Shown: one piece after another, positions 1-6,352 of the stretch
Position numbering within the stretch: position 1 is the first letter of the stretch
Layout of the letters: each line of letters opens with the position of its first letter
Assembly: GCA_947088415.1 (NCBI GenBank)
Contig: CAMUGK010000047.1
Span: 1 to 7,294 of the forward strand
Length of the DNA stretch: 7,294 nt
Source: an uncultured Bacillota bacterium
GTDB taxonomy: Bacteria; Bacillota; Clostridia; Christensenellales; UBA1242
Direction: 5' to 3'
Program-made: the position numbers and the translations under genes
Notes under the pieces: model-generated
The model's database searches: none
The model's input: only the letters and a program-made list of their open reading frames with translations
Told to the model about the DNA's origin: nothing

Positions 1-54
1 GGACCCTCGCAACCAGCTTGGAAGGCTAGTGTTCTACCACTGAACTACACCTGC
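1..54 (-). tRNA. tRNA-Gly (anticodon UCC), 3' part cut off by window edge
   Basis: Read on the minus strand from 54, the cloverleaf is clear: acceptor 5' strand GCAGGTG (54-48), TA, D-stem GTTC/GAAC (45-42, 34-31) around loop AGTGGTA, anticodon stem CTAGC/GCTGG (29-25, 17-13) around loop CTTCCAA with anticodon TCC at 22-20, a 4-nt variable loop TTGC, and the T-stem 5' strand GAGGG (8-4). The rest of the T-arm, the acceptor 3' strand and any CCA lie outside the window. Anticodon UCC reads GGA/GGG glycine codons. The visible T-loop start reads TCC rather than the usual TTC, so the base expected to become pseudouridine 55 appears to be C. D-loop GG is present, as in normal elongator tRNAs. It has its own promoter just upstream. 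Confidence 0.93.
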
Positions 55-59
55 ACATG

Positions 60-86
60 TTGACTATGAAAGTTTAGCATAGTCAA
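60..86. repeat. Perfect 9-bp inverted repeat over the tRNA promoter
   Basis: TTGACTATG (60-68) and CATAGTCAA (78-86) are exact reverse complements separated by 9 nt (69-77). The element covers the -10 region and predicted start of the tRNA-Gly promoter. It lacks a following T-run in the direction of transcription, so it does not look like an intrinsic terminator. Its position would suit an operator, or it may be chance in an AT-rich region; no regulator can be named. Confidence 0.55.
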
Positions 87-99
87 AGTGTTTTGTCAA
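71..99 (-). promoter_or_regulatory. Sigma-A-type promoter of tRNA-Gly
   Basis: On the minus strand a perfect -35 TTGACA (99-94) is followed by exactly 17 bp and then -10 TAAACT (76-71), preceded by an extended -10 TG (79-78). The predicted start falls near 64-65, giving a tRNA leader of about 10 nt. The extended -10 TG lies inside one arm of a perfect inverted repeat (60-86), and the -10 hexamer lies in its spacer. I see no GC-rich terminator between the upstream kinase gene and this promoter, so some read-through into the tRNA is possible. Confidence 0.8.
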
Positions 100-157
100 C
101 AAAAAAATAAAAATAATTTAAAAAACAGCAATAAAATTATATTTTTCAGCCAATAAC

Positions 158-1024
158 TTAAATCAAATGCACATTTATCTTGCCGTCATTCATTTTAATA
201 GCATATGAATTATGTGTTTTTTTTATGGCTTTTACTGCCACATTGGCGAATTTTTTAGCAAATTTTAAGTCAACACCAGTTGGTTTAAATCCGCGTTGAA
301 TATGTCCAATAATATTATTTTTAACTATTACCCCACTTTTTTCTTGAAGTTTTGCACAAAATTCGTTTACATCTATAATATTTTCACGCAAAATTATAAA
401 AGAAGAATGATTTTCTTTAAGTCGTGATTTAATAACTTTTGAAATTTTGTTGTAATCAACGTCATTTTGGTTTGCCACAATATAATCTGCTTGTGTTATG
501 GTTGCAACTGCCTTTGCAATTGCGTCACATTTTCTGCCCATAACTTCAAACACACAACAACGATTAAACGCTTCCATACTTGGCATAATATTTTCAATGC
601 AAAAACAACACGCTTTAACAGCCGAATGAAAACCAAGGCTATAATCACTTCCATCAACGTCATTATCTATTGTGGTTGGAACAAAGATTGTGCGAACACC
701 GTTTTCAAACAATCTTTCAGCACCTTTATAAGACCCATTACCACCAAGAATAACAAGGCAATCATAATTTTTTGCAACTTTTAATGCCTTGTTAAAATTT
801 TTATCCTCTTTAAATTCAGGACATCTTGAAGATTTTATAACAGCCCCTGATTGATTTTGATATTTTTGTGGATTAAAAGATTCTAAAGGTTTGATATTGC
901 CATTAATAAGACCTTTATAACCACCTTCAACCGCGTCAACATTTTTTATTTTTTTATTAAGTTGACTTAAAAATGCGTTTATCGCTGGTGCATCGCCACC
1001 ACTAACCAAAACTAAAATTTTCAT
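158..1024 (-). CDS. Divergent, short 6-phosphofructokinase-family protein (PfkA-like)
   Basis: This 288-residue protein belongs to the PfkA family, which phosphorylates fructose 6-phosphate to fructose 1,6-bisphosphate in cytosolic glycolysis. Family motifs in order: SGGDAPAIN (8-16), SSRCPEF (65-71, matching the R72 region of E. coli PfkA), GGNGS (94-98), TTIDND (117-122, catalytic Asp at D120), MGR (162-164), Glu214 (E. coli E222 position) and GHIQRG (240-245). Gly97 and Thr117 argue against the pyrophosphate-type GGDDS/PKTIDND pattern. Several positions are unusual: the Mg-binding Asp of GGDGS is Asn96; the position of F6P-binding R243 is Lys235; effector-site R21 and K213 positions are Ser20 and Asn205. 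The C-terminus is about 25-30 residues shorter than the usual ~320. AGAGGA lies upstream, overlapping the dnaE stop, and only 9 nt separate the genes, so coupling with dnaE is likely. It could be a catalytically weak or specialised paralogue; pfkA is the expected neighbour of dnaE in Clostridia, so family assignment is firm but activity is not. Confidence 0.88.
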   Translation of the reverse strand: MKILVLVSGGDAPAINAFLSQLNKKIKNVDAVEGGYKGLINGNIKPLESFNPQKYQNQSGAVIKSSRCPEFKEDKNFNKALKVAKNYDCLVILGGNGSYKGAERLFENGVRTIFVPTTIDNDVDGSDYSLGFHSAVKACCFCIENIMPSMEAFNRCCVFEVMGRKCDAIAKAVATITQADYIVANQNDVDYNKISKVIKSRLKENHSSFIILRENIIDVNEFCAKLQEKSGVIVKNNIIGHIQRGFKPTGVDLKFAKKFANVAVKAIKKTHNSYAIKMNDGKINVHLI

Positions 1025-1033
1025 ATATTCCTC

Positions 1034-4000
1034 TTATTTAATTATAACATTCTTTTCGCCTAAAAGACCAAACAATTCATTTTCAAGATAATTGTTTAAA
1101 GTTACTTTTGTTGAAAATGCGAATGCTTGACCTGTTGAATTACATTTGATGACAACTTGGCTTTTGCCAGGATATGATGCAATAATAGATTTAACCCTGT
1201 CATAGACATCGATATCCTTTGTATCAAAGCGAAGATAAAGCTTTTTCTCTGTCGAAATATTTTCTTCTTCTCTTTTATCCCAAGAAATTAAATTTTCGGC
1301 AATTATGCAAGGACTTTTTCCTGGTCTAAGAGAAATTTTTCCTCTAACCGTAATAAGCCCGTCTTCAACTGCAATATCTTTAAATTTTGTATAAAGTTTT
1401 GAGAACAACATAACATCAAATGAACCATAAAGGTCTTCTATTGTTAAAAATGCCATATTCCCAGATTTTGTCATAATTTTTTTAATAGCAGTAATAACTC
1501 CGCCACATACAACAGGTTGCCCATCTTTAACTTGGTCATTTTCTTCAATCTCTTGCATTGCAACTTCGCCTTCTTCGCTAAACTCCCCTTCAAACTCGCT
1601 ATCATTGTCTGTGTCTGGAAGCATGTCAGAAGTAAAGTTGAAGTTGTCATATTTATCTAAATAGTCATCAAGTGGATGTCCAGAAAGATAAAGTCCAACA
1701 TACTCTTTTTCATATTTTAAAAGTGTATCTTTATTAAATTCTTTAATGTTAGGATATTCAACAGTGTTGACAGTTTGAGCCACTTCTTCAAAGGTGTCAA
1801 AAATTGAGAATTGCCCTGTTGCACGACTTTTCTTATCTGCATTGGCTCTATCTAATACTTGTTCATAAACCGCCATAAGACGACTTCTTGCAATTCCAAA
1901 AGAGTCAAAAGCACCTGCCAAAATTAAACTTTCACAAGTTCTTTTATTAAGTGCTTGTTGATTAACCCTGTTTGCAAAATCTTCAAAACTTTTAAAATCG
2001 CCATTGAGATTTCTCTCTTCAACAATAGTGTCAATAACACCAGTGCCAACATGTTTAAGTGCACCAAGCCCAAAACGAATATTGCCGTTTTCTACTTTAA
2101 AGAACGTGAACGATTTGTTAATATCTGGTGCTAAAATTTCTATACCTTCTTTTCTAGCGTGATTTGTATAACGTTTGATAAGGTCGGCATTTGAAACTCT
2201 AGTGTTTAAAACCGCCGCCAAATATTCTGGCTCATAATGTGCTTTTAAATATGCAGTTTGATAAGTAACATAAGCATAAGCAGCAGCATGCGATTTATTG
2301 AAGGCATAACCAGCAAACTTTGCCATTTGGTCGAAAACTTTTTTTGCTATCTTAGGGTCATGACCGAGTGCAACAGCCCCTGGAATATCTTTTAGCACAC
2401 CCTTAGGGTCTTTCCAACCATCAATAAACTTTTTCTCTTCTGGTGGAAGAAGTTCGGCTTTCTTTTTGCCCATAATACGACGCACATTGTCTGCCCCACC
2501 AAGAGTAAAACCACCCATAACTTGAAAGGTTTTCATAACTTGTTCTTGATAGACAATACAACCATAGGTTGTGTTTAAAATAGGCTCAAGACATGGGTCT
2601 TCATAAGTTATTGAAGATGGGTCTTTTTTACCCTTAACAAACTTTGGTATAAAGTCCATTGGCCCTGGGCGATAAAGTGAAATTCCGGCAATAACGTCGT
2701 CAAGACAGGTTGGTTGCAAGTCCTTCATAAACTTTTTCATACCGCCACTTTCAAGTTGGAAAACACCTTCGGTATTGCCTGAACTGATAAGTTCAAAAAC
2801 TGCAGGGTCATCATAAGTCATTTGAGTAAAGTCAATTTTTACCCCATGATTTTCTTTAATATATTGAATAGCCTTATAAATATCGTCCAAGGTTTGAAGA
2901 CCTAAAAAGTCCATTTTAAGAAGACCAAGATGTTCAAGCTCGGTCATATCAAACTGAGTTACAACATCTTCGCCAGAAGTTGCCATAGGCACAAAATCAA
3001 AAACTGGTTCTGGTGCAATCAAAACACCTGCCGCATGCATTGAAACATTTCTTGGCACACCTTCAAGTTTGATAGCCATGTCGACAATCTTTTTGACCAT
3101 TTCATCTTCATCATACATTTTTCTTAGTTCTGGAATAATGTATTGTGCATCTTCTTCTTTGCCAGTTGTTCCGAAATAATACTTTAAAACTGGTGGCTTT
3201 TTAACAGGTTTCCCAGGTATTTCTTTAGTAATCTTATCTACTTCGCTATAAGGGAAACGCAAAACTCTTGCAACGTCTTTGATTGCGTTTTTGGCTTGCA
3301 TATTTCCAAAAGTAACAATATTGGAAACATGGTCAAAGCCATAACGACGTTTTGTATATTCAATAACTTCGCCACGTCTATCACGACAAAAATCGACGTC
3401 AAAGTCGGGCATGGAAACACGCTCAGGATTGATAAATCGGTCAAAGTAAAGTTCATATCTCATAGGGTCGACTTGAGTAATGCCAGAGCAGTATGCAACC
3501 AAACTGCCTGCACCACTTCCACGCCCTGGGCCAACCGAAATATCATTTTCTCTGGCATAATTGATGTAATCCCAAACGATAAGGAAATATTCAACAAAAC
3601 CCAATCTGTTGATAGTTTCAAGTTCCATTTTCATTCGGTCTTCAAGTTCTGGCGTAATTTCTTTATAGTTACGCTTCAAACCTTCCCAAGCAAGTCGTGA
3701 TAAAAACTCATAGGCAGTTTCGCCTGTGTCTGGCAGATATAATGGGATAAAGTTTTCCTTTGCGCCAAGTTTACATTCGTCTGGCACATTAGGATTCCCC
3801 TTTTCAGCCTCTTCTCTTAAAGATTTAGTTTTTATTGTAACATGACATTTATTTGCAATTTCGTTGGTGTTGTCAAGGGCTTCTTCAAACCCTGGAAGTG
3901 CTTCAAGCATTTCATCATAAGTTTTAAGATAGAATTCTTCTGTTGAAAATTTCATTCGGTCAGGATCATCAAAAGTCTTACCCATTTGAACACACATTAA

Positions 4001-4648
4001 AACATCTTGAAGTTCGGCGTCTTCTTTATTAAGATAATGCGCGTCATTTGTTGCAACAAGTTTAATGCCAAGCCTTTTGCTCATTTCGGCAAGTTTAATC
4101 AAAACTTCACGCTCTTCTGGAATATTATGGTTTTGAATTTCAAGATAAAAATCTTCGCCAAAAATCTCTTTATACCAAAGTGCAAGTTTATCCGCCTCGT
4201 CATACTCTCTTCTTAAAATTGCCTGTGGAATATGTCCAGCAAGGCAGGCAGAAAGACAGATAAGGCCTTCGCTATGCTTTTTTAAAAGGTCATAATCTAT
4301 ACGTGGTTTATAATATTTACCTTCAATATAAGAAAGTGAAGTAAGCTTTAAAAGATTTTGATAGCCTGTGTTATTTTTTGCCAAAAGAATAAGGTGACCT
4401 GTATCAGAAGCGTTTGAGCGTGAATGCATATCGTGAGTTATATAAAATTCGCAACCGATTACAGGGTTTATACCTTTTTTAATACATTCTTCATAAAAAC
4501 GCATAACGCCATACATATTGCCATGGTCTGTAATGGCAATAGATTTCCAACCGCGTTCTTTGACGATATCGACAAGTTTGCCAATTCTGCATAATCCATC
4601 AAGTAATGAAAATTCGGTATGCACATGCAAATGAACAAAATCTTTCAT
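1034..4648 (-). CDS. dnaE: DNA polymerase III subunit alpha, DnaE type
   Basis: This 1204-residue protein is the replicative DNA polymerase catalytic subunit. The N-terminal PHP domain (about 4-215) keeps its metal-site motifs: HLHVH (6-10), TDHG (40-43), Glu67, His85, SACLAGH and NDAH (201-204). The polymerase core shows GPGRGSGAGS (373-382) and PDFDVDF (414-420) with catalytic D415 and D417; the third Asp is D580 in LLKMDFLGL. The YAFNKSHAAAYAY segment (781-793) precedes a helix-hairpin-helix region (about 825-915). QFSIF (946-950) fits the internal sliding-clamp binding motif. An OB-fold follows (about 1046-1120), then a C-terminal domain. From memory of the family, extra segments sit near 276-297, 480-503, 743-755 and an acidic linker at 1010-1042. 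The start is supported by AAGGAG five nt upstream and the family-typical N-terminus. It lies downstream of a hairpin-rich gap and immediately precedes the kinase gene. In Bacillota, DnaE commonly works beside PolC, which is not in this window. Confidence 0.98.
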   Translation of the reverse strand: MKDFVHLHVHTEFSLLDGLCRIGKLVDIVKERGWKSIAITDHGNMYGVMRFYEECIKKGINPVIGCEFYITHDMHSRSNASDTGHLILLAKNNTGYQNLLKLTSLSYIEGKYYKPRIDYDLLKKHSEGLICLSACLAGHIPQAILRREYDEADKLALWYKEIFGEDFYLEIQNHNIPEEREVLIKLAEMSKRLGIKLVATNDAHYLNKEDAELQDVLMCVQMGKTFDDPDRMKFSTEEFYLKTYDEMLEALPGFEEALDNTNEIANKCHVTIKTKSLREEAEKGNPNVPDECKLGAKENFIPLYLPDTGETAYEFLSRLAWEGLKRNYKEITPELEDRMKMELETINRLGFVEYFLIVWDYINYARENDISVGPGRGSGAGSLVAYCSGITQVDPMRYELYFDRFINPERVSMPDFDVDFCRDRRGEVIEYTKRRYGFDHVSNIVTFGNMQAKNAIKDVARVLRFPYSEVDKITKEIPGKPVKKPPVLKYYFGTTGKEEDAQYIIPELRKMYDEDEMVKKIVDMAIKLEGVPRNVSMHAAGVLIAPEPVFDFVPMATSGEDVVTQFDMTELEHLGLLKMDFLGLQTLDDIYKAIQYIKENHGVKIDFTQMTYDDPAVFELISSGNTEGVFQLESGGMKKFMKDLQPTCLDDVIAGISLYRPGPMDFIPKFVKGKKDPSSITYEDPCLEPILNTTYGCIVYQEQVMKTFQVMGGFTLGGADNVRRIMGKKKAELLPPEEKKFIDGWKDPKGVLKDIPGAVALGHDPKIAKKVFDQMAKFAGYAFNKSHAAAYAYVTYQTAYLKAHYEPEYLAAVLNTRVSNADLIKRYTNHARKEGIEILAPDINKSFTFFKVENGNIRFGLGALKHVGTGVIDTIVEERNLNGDFKSFEDFANRVNQQALNKRTCESLILAGAFDSFGIARSRLMAVYEQVLDRANADKKSRATGQFSIFDTFEEVAQTVNTVEYPNIKEFNKDTLLKYEKEYVGLYLSGHPLDDYLDKYDNFNFTSDMLPDTDNDSEFEGEFSEEGEVAMQEIEENDQVKDGQPVVCGGVITAIKKIMTKSGNMAFLTIEDLYGSFDVMLFSKLYTKFKDIAVEDGLITVRGKISLRPGKSPCIIAENLISWDKREEENISTEKKLYLRFDTKDIDVYDRVKSIIASYPGKSQVVIKCNSTGQAFAFSTKVTLNNYLENELFGLLGEKNVIIK

Positions 4649-4706
4649 TATTTCTCCTTAATTATATTTTATATCTTTGGCGTTTAATAGTAAGTGCCTA
4701 AGGCAC

Positions 4707-4725
4707 CTTTTCTTTTAAAGAAAAG
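4707..4725. repeat. 19-nt near-perfect palindrome plus adjacent GC hairpin
   Basis: CTTTTCTTTTAAAGAAAAG is a 9-bp inverted repeat around a single central base (4716). Directly beside it, GTGCC (4694-4698) and GGCAC (4702-4706) form a 5-bp stem with a 3-nt loop. Flanking purine-rich sequence (GAAGCAAAAGAAA, 4725-4737) resembles short dispersed intergenic repeats that I have seen in low-GC genomes. The unit lies between the Nudix terminator-like hairpin and dnaE. Only one copy is present here, so repeat status is inference. Confidence 0.45.
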
Positions 4726-4744
4726 AAGCAAAAGAAAACTAATT

Positions 4745-4784
4745 TTAACAACCTTGTTATCACTTTGATAACTGCGGTTGTTAA
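4745..4784 (-). terminator. Nested hairpin after the Nudix gene, probable intrinsic terminator or attenuator
   Basis: Starting 7 nt past the Nudix stop codon, an outer 9-bp perfect stem (TTAACAACC with GGTTGTTAA, 4745-4753 and 4776-4784) encloses a small internal loop and a 7-bp inner stem (GTTATCA with TGATAAC, 4756-4762 and 4766-4772) with a 3-nt loop. On the minus strand it is followed by AATTAGTTTTCTTTT, which is T-rich but interrupted. This suits an intrinsic terminator, perhaps a leaky one, between Nudix and dnaE. On the plus strand it is also followed by T-rich sequence, but no plus-strand gene ends there. Confidence 0.65.
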
Positions 4785-4790
4785 TAACTA

Positions 4791-5354
4791 TTAATTTTTC
4801 ATTGTTTTTATTTTTTCTAAAACCTTCACAAAAACTTTTTTCATCCACTCTTCATTAGTTTTATCTAAAAATTCATCTAATGGTATCCAAGCAACTTCGC
4901 TGTTTTCGTCAGGTTTTATTTTTATCAACTCTTTTTCATCAGCCTCAAATAAAAAAGTGTAATTTAAATGGATATGTGATGGCACATACTTTCCTCTTTT
5001 GACATGTCCTAAAACTGGAAGACTATCAATCGCAATAGGTTCTTCTGAAATAACTTTAAAATTTTTTAAAGAAGTTTCCTCTTCTGCTTCTTTCTTTGCA
5101 ACATAAAGCATATCATCATCGCCATCAGCATGTCCACCTGTAAATACCCAAGATTTGTAAAGATTGTGATAAATACACAACATTTTATCCCAATTTTTGT
5201 TTAGGATAATCGCAGAGCTTGTCAAATGGCATAGTTCATTTTCTCGTGTCAAAATTTGTTCTTTCTTTTCACAATCAATAAAAAATTGTTTGTCTTTTTC
5301 TTCTTGTTCATTAAATGGAATATAATATTTCATTTTTTCTATAGTTTTACTCAT
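4791..5354 (-). CDS. Nudix hydrolase (GGHADG type)
   Basis: The 187-residue product contains a Nudix box at about 74-96: Gly74, five residues, Asp80 where the consensus has Glu, then Lys88-Glu89-Ala90-Glu91-Glu92-Glu93, with Ser95 where the consensus has Gly. The metal-binding Glu cluster (E89, E92, E93) is kept. The surrounding WVFTGGHADGDDD and SHIHLNYTFLFEAD segments resemble a Nudix subgroup widespread in Clostridia whose substrate I cannot name. Nudix enzymes hydrolyse nucleoside diphosphates linked to another group; the substrate could be a damaged nucleotide, a sugar nucleotide or a cofactor. No signal peptide or membrane segment is seen, so it is probably cytosolic. The ATG overlaps the whiA stop as ATGA, and GAGGG lies 6 nt upstream inside whiA, indicating translational coupling. 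The gene ends before a nested hairpin. It is not the standard neighbour at this position in the cluster. Confidence 0.9.
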   Translation of the reverse strand: MSKTIEKMKYYIPFNEQEEKDKQFFIDCEKKEQILTRENELCHLTSSAIILNKNWDKMLCIYHNLYKSWVFTGGHADGDDDMLYVAKKEAEEETSLKNFKVISEEPIAIDSLPVLGHVKRGKYVPSHIHLNYTFLFEADEKELIKIKPDENSEVAWIPLDEFLDKTNEEWMKKVFVKVLEKIKTMKN

Positions 5355-6331
5355 GTATTTCCCTCGTCACTTTTGAGATCATCAGCAATTTTGATAAGTC
5401 GTCTAAATCTATGATTGAGTCCGCTTTTTGTAAGTTGAATGGTTGAAAGTTTAAGCAGTTCTTCCATACTTTCTTGCTGATTGGCAAGCCTAAGCACCGC
5501 AACCTCTTGCAAGTCGTCTGGCAAGTTGTCAAGTCCTATTTTTTGATTGATATATTCAATCGCTTGGATCTGTTTTAAACTCGCTTCAACTGTCTTGTTA
5601 ATGTTTGCGTTTATGCAATTTACTTGACGATTAACAATATTGCGAAGTCCTCTTGTTGCCATTTCATTAGAAAGTGCCAAAACACTTTGCATGGCACCAA
5701 CTAAAGCAAGCAAGTCTTTAATGCTTTCGCTGTCTTTAAGATAGAGAATATACAAATTTTTTCGAGTGCCAAATTTGGCAGGAATTGTAAACTCCCCTAG
5801 TATATTTTGTAAGTCTTCCAAAAATCCCGCCTTGTGAGAAGCAAACTCAAGATGATAGCCACTTGTGGTTCCTCTGTCGCCAAGTTCGCTAAGTTTTATG
5901 CTTGAAGTTGAACAAGAAAGAAAAGCACCTTTGACAAAACTCTTTTGGGTTTCTTCGTCATAAACCACATTGCTGTCAACCCCTTCTTCCAAAATAAAAG
6001 AGCCATCATTGCTTTCCAATAGTCCGCAATCCTGCAAAACTCGTTGAGAAATTGAAATAGGAAATTTAATTCGATAATAAGTAGTTTTGTTGATAATATA
6101 ATCATCGCTAATTTCAAGTTCAAGTTTTTCGCCATAAAGTTTTTTAACTATGTTATTAACATAATCAAAAATTTCCTTTATATCTGTGACTAAGTCCGCT
6201 CGAACGCCATTAGAATTTTTGGTAAGTTGTCCTGCACCATGAAAAAGTCCCGACAAAAAAGCAAGAGCACAACCTGTGTCTTCAATGCTTTCTGTCAATA
6301 ATTCAAGTTTACTCTCTCGTGCAAAACTCAA
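5351..6331 (-). CDS. whiA: WhiA, DNA-binding sporulation/cell-division regulator family
   Basis: WhiA proteins are DNA-binding proteins that act as sporulation regulators in Streptomyces and affect cell division and chromosome segregation in Bacillus. This 326-residue protein begins with MSFARESKLEL, matching the family N-terminus, then has the LAGLIDADG-like domain (about 20-225), the conserved NRQVNCINANINK segment (234-246), and a C-terminal helix-turn-helix domain (about 268-318) with TKSGLNHRFRRL (301-312). The family N-terminus fixes the start at a TTG codon (6331-6329), which overlaps the PHP stop as TTGA; AAGGAAGGA lies 7 nt upstream. The segment between GAFL (135-138) and GYHLEF (158-163) is about 8 residues longer than I recall for relatives. 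Relatives usually carry rapZ and yvcK immediately upstream; here the PHP gene overlaps directly. The endonuclease-like fold in this family is not expected to cut DNA. Confidence 0.96.
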   Translation of the reverse strand: MSFARESKLELLTESIEDTGCALAFLSGLFHGAGQLTKNSNGVRADLVTDIKEIFDYVNNIVKKLYGEKLELEISDDYIINKTTYYRIKFPISISQRVLQDCGLLESNDGSFILEEGVDSNVVYDEETQKSFVKGAFLSCSTSSIKLSELGDRGTTSGYHLEFASHKAGFLEDLQNILGEFTIPAKFGTRKNLYILYLKDSESIKDLLALVGAMQSVLALSNEMATRGLRNIVNRQVNCINANINKTVEASLKQIQAIEYINQKIGLDNLPDDLQEVAVLRLANQQESMEELLKLSTIQLTKSGLNHRFRRLIKIADDLKSDEGNT

Positions 6332-6352
6332 TCTTCAATCCTTCCTTTGTTT
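6328..6352 (-). promoter_or_regulatory. TTGA stop/start overlap and ribosome-binding site for whiA
   Basis: The minus strand shows AAGGAAGGA, seven bases, then TTG, which is the whiA start and shares two bases with the TGA stop of the PHP gene. The strong purine-rich site compensates for a weak start codon. No ATG fits the conserved WhiA N-terminus. Translation of whiA is therefore probably coupled to that of the PHP gene. Confidence 0.75.

Noticed and set aside
100..157. Terminator after the kinase gene
   Set aside because: The stretch is T-rich on the minus strand but has no GC stem; the GCTG sequences are direct, not inverted, repeats.
467..784. Plus-strand open frame of 105 codons inside the kinase gene
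   Set aside because: It lies wholly antisense to a well-supported gene and encodes a Cys/His/Ile-rich sequence typical of an out-of-frame reading.
3296..3700. Plus-strand open frame of 134 codons inside dnaE
   Set aside because: Antisense to conserved DnaE motifs (including PDFDVDF), no recognisable domain and no ribosome-binding site.
4661..4696. Candidate separate dnaE promoter (TATAAT at 4666-4661 or TATAAA at 4673-4668)
   Set aside because: No credible -35 at 16-18 bp in either case, and the first would start transcription within the ribosome-binding site. AT-rich sequence produces such boxes by chance.
5896..6135. Minus-strand alternative frame inside whiA
   Set aside because: Overlaps the conserved whiA frame; the peptide has no family features.
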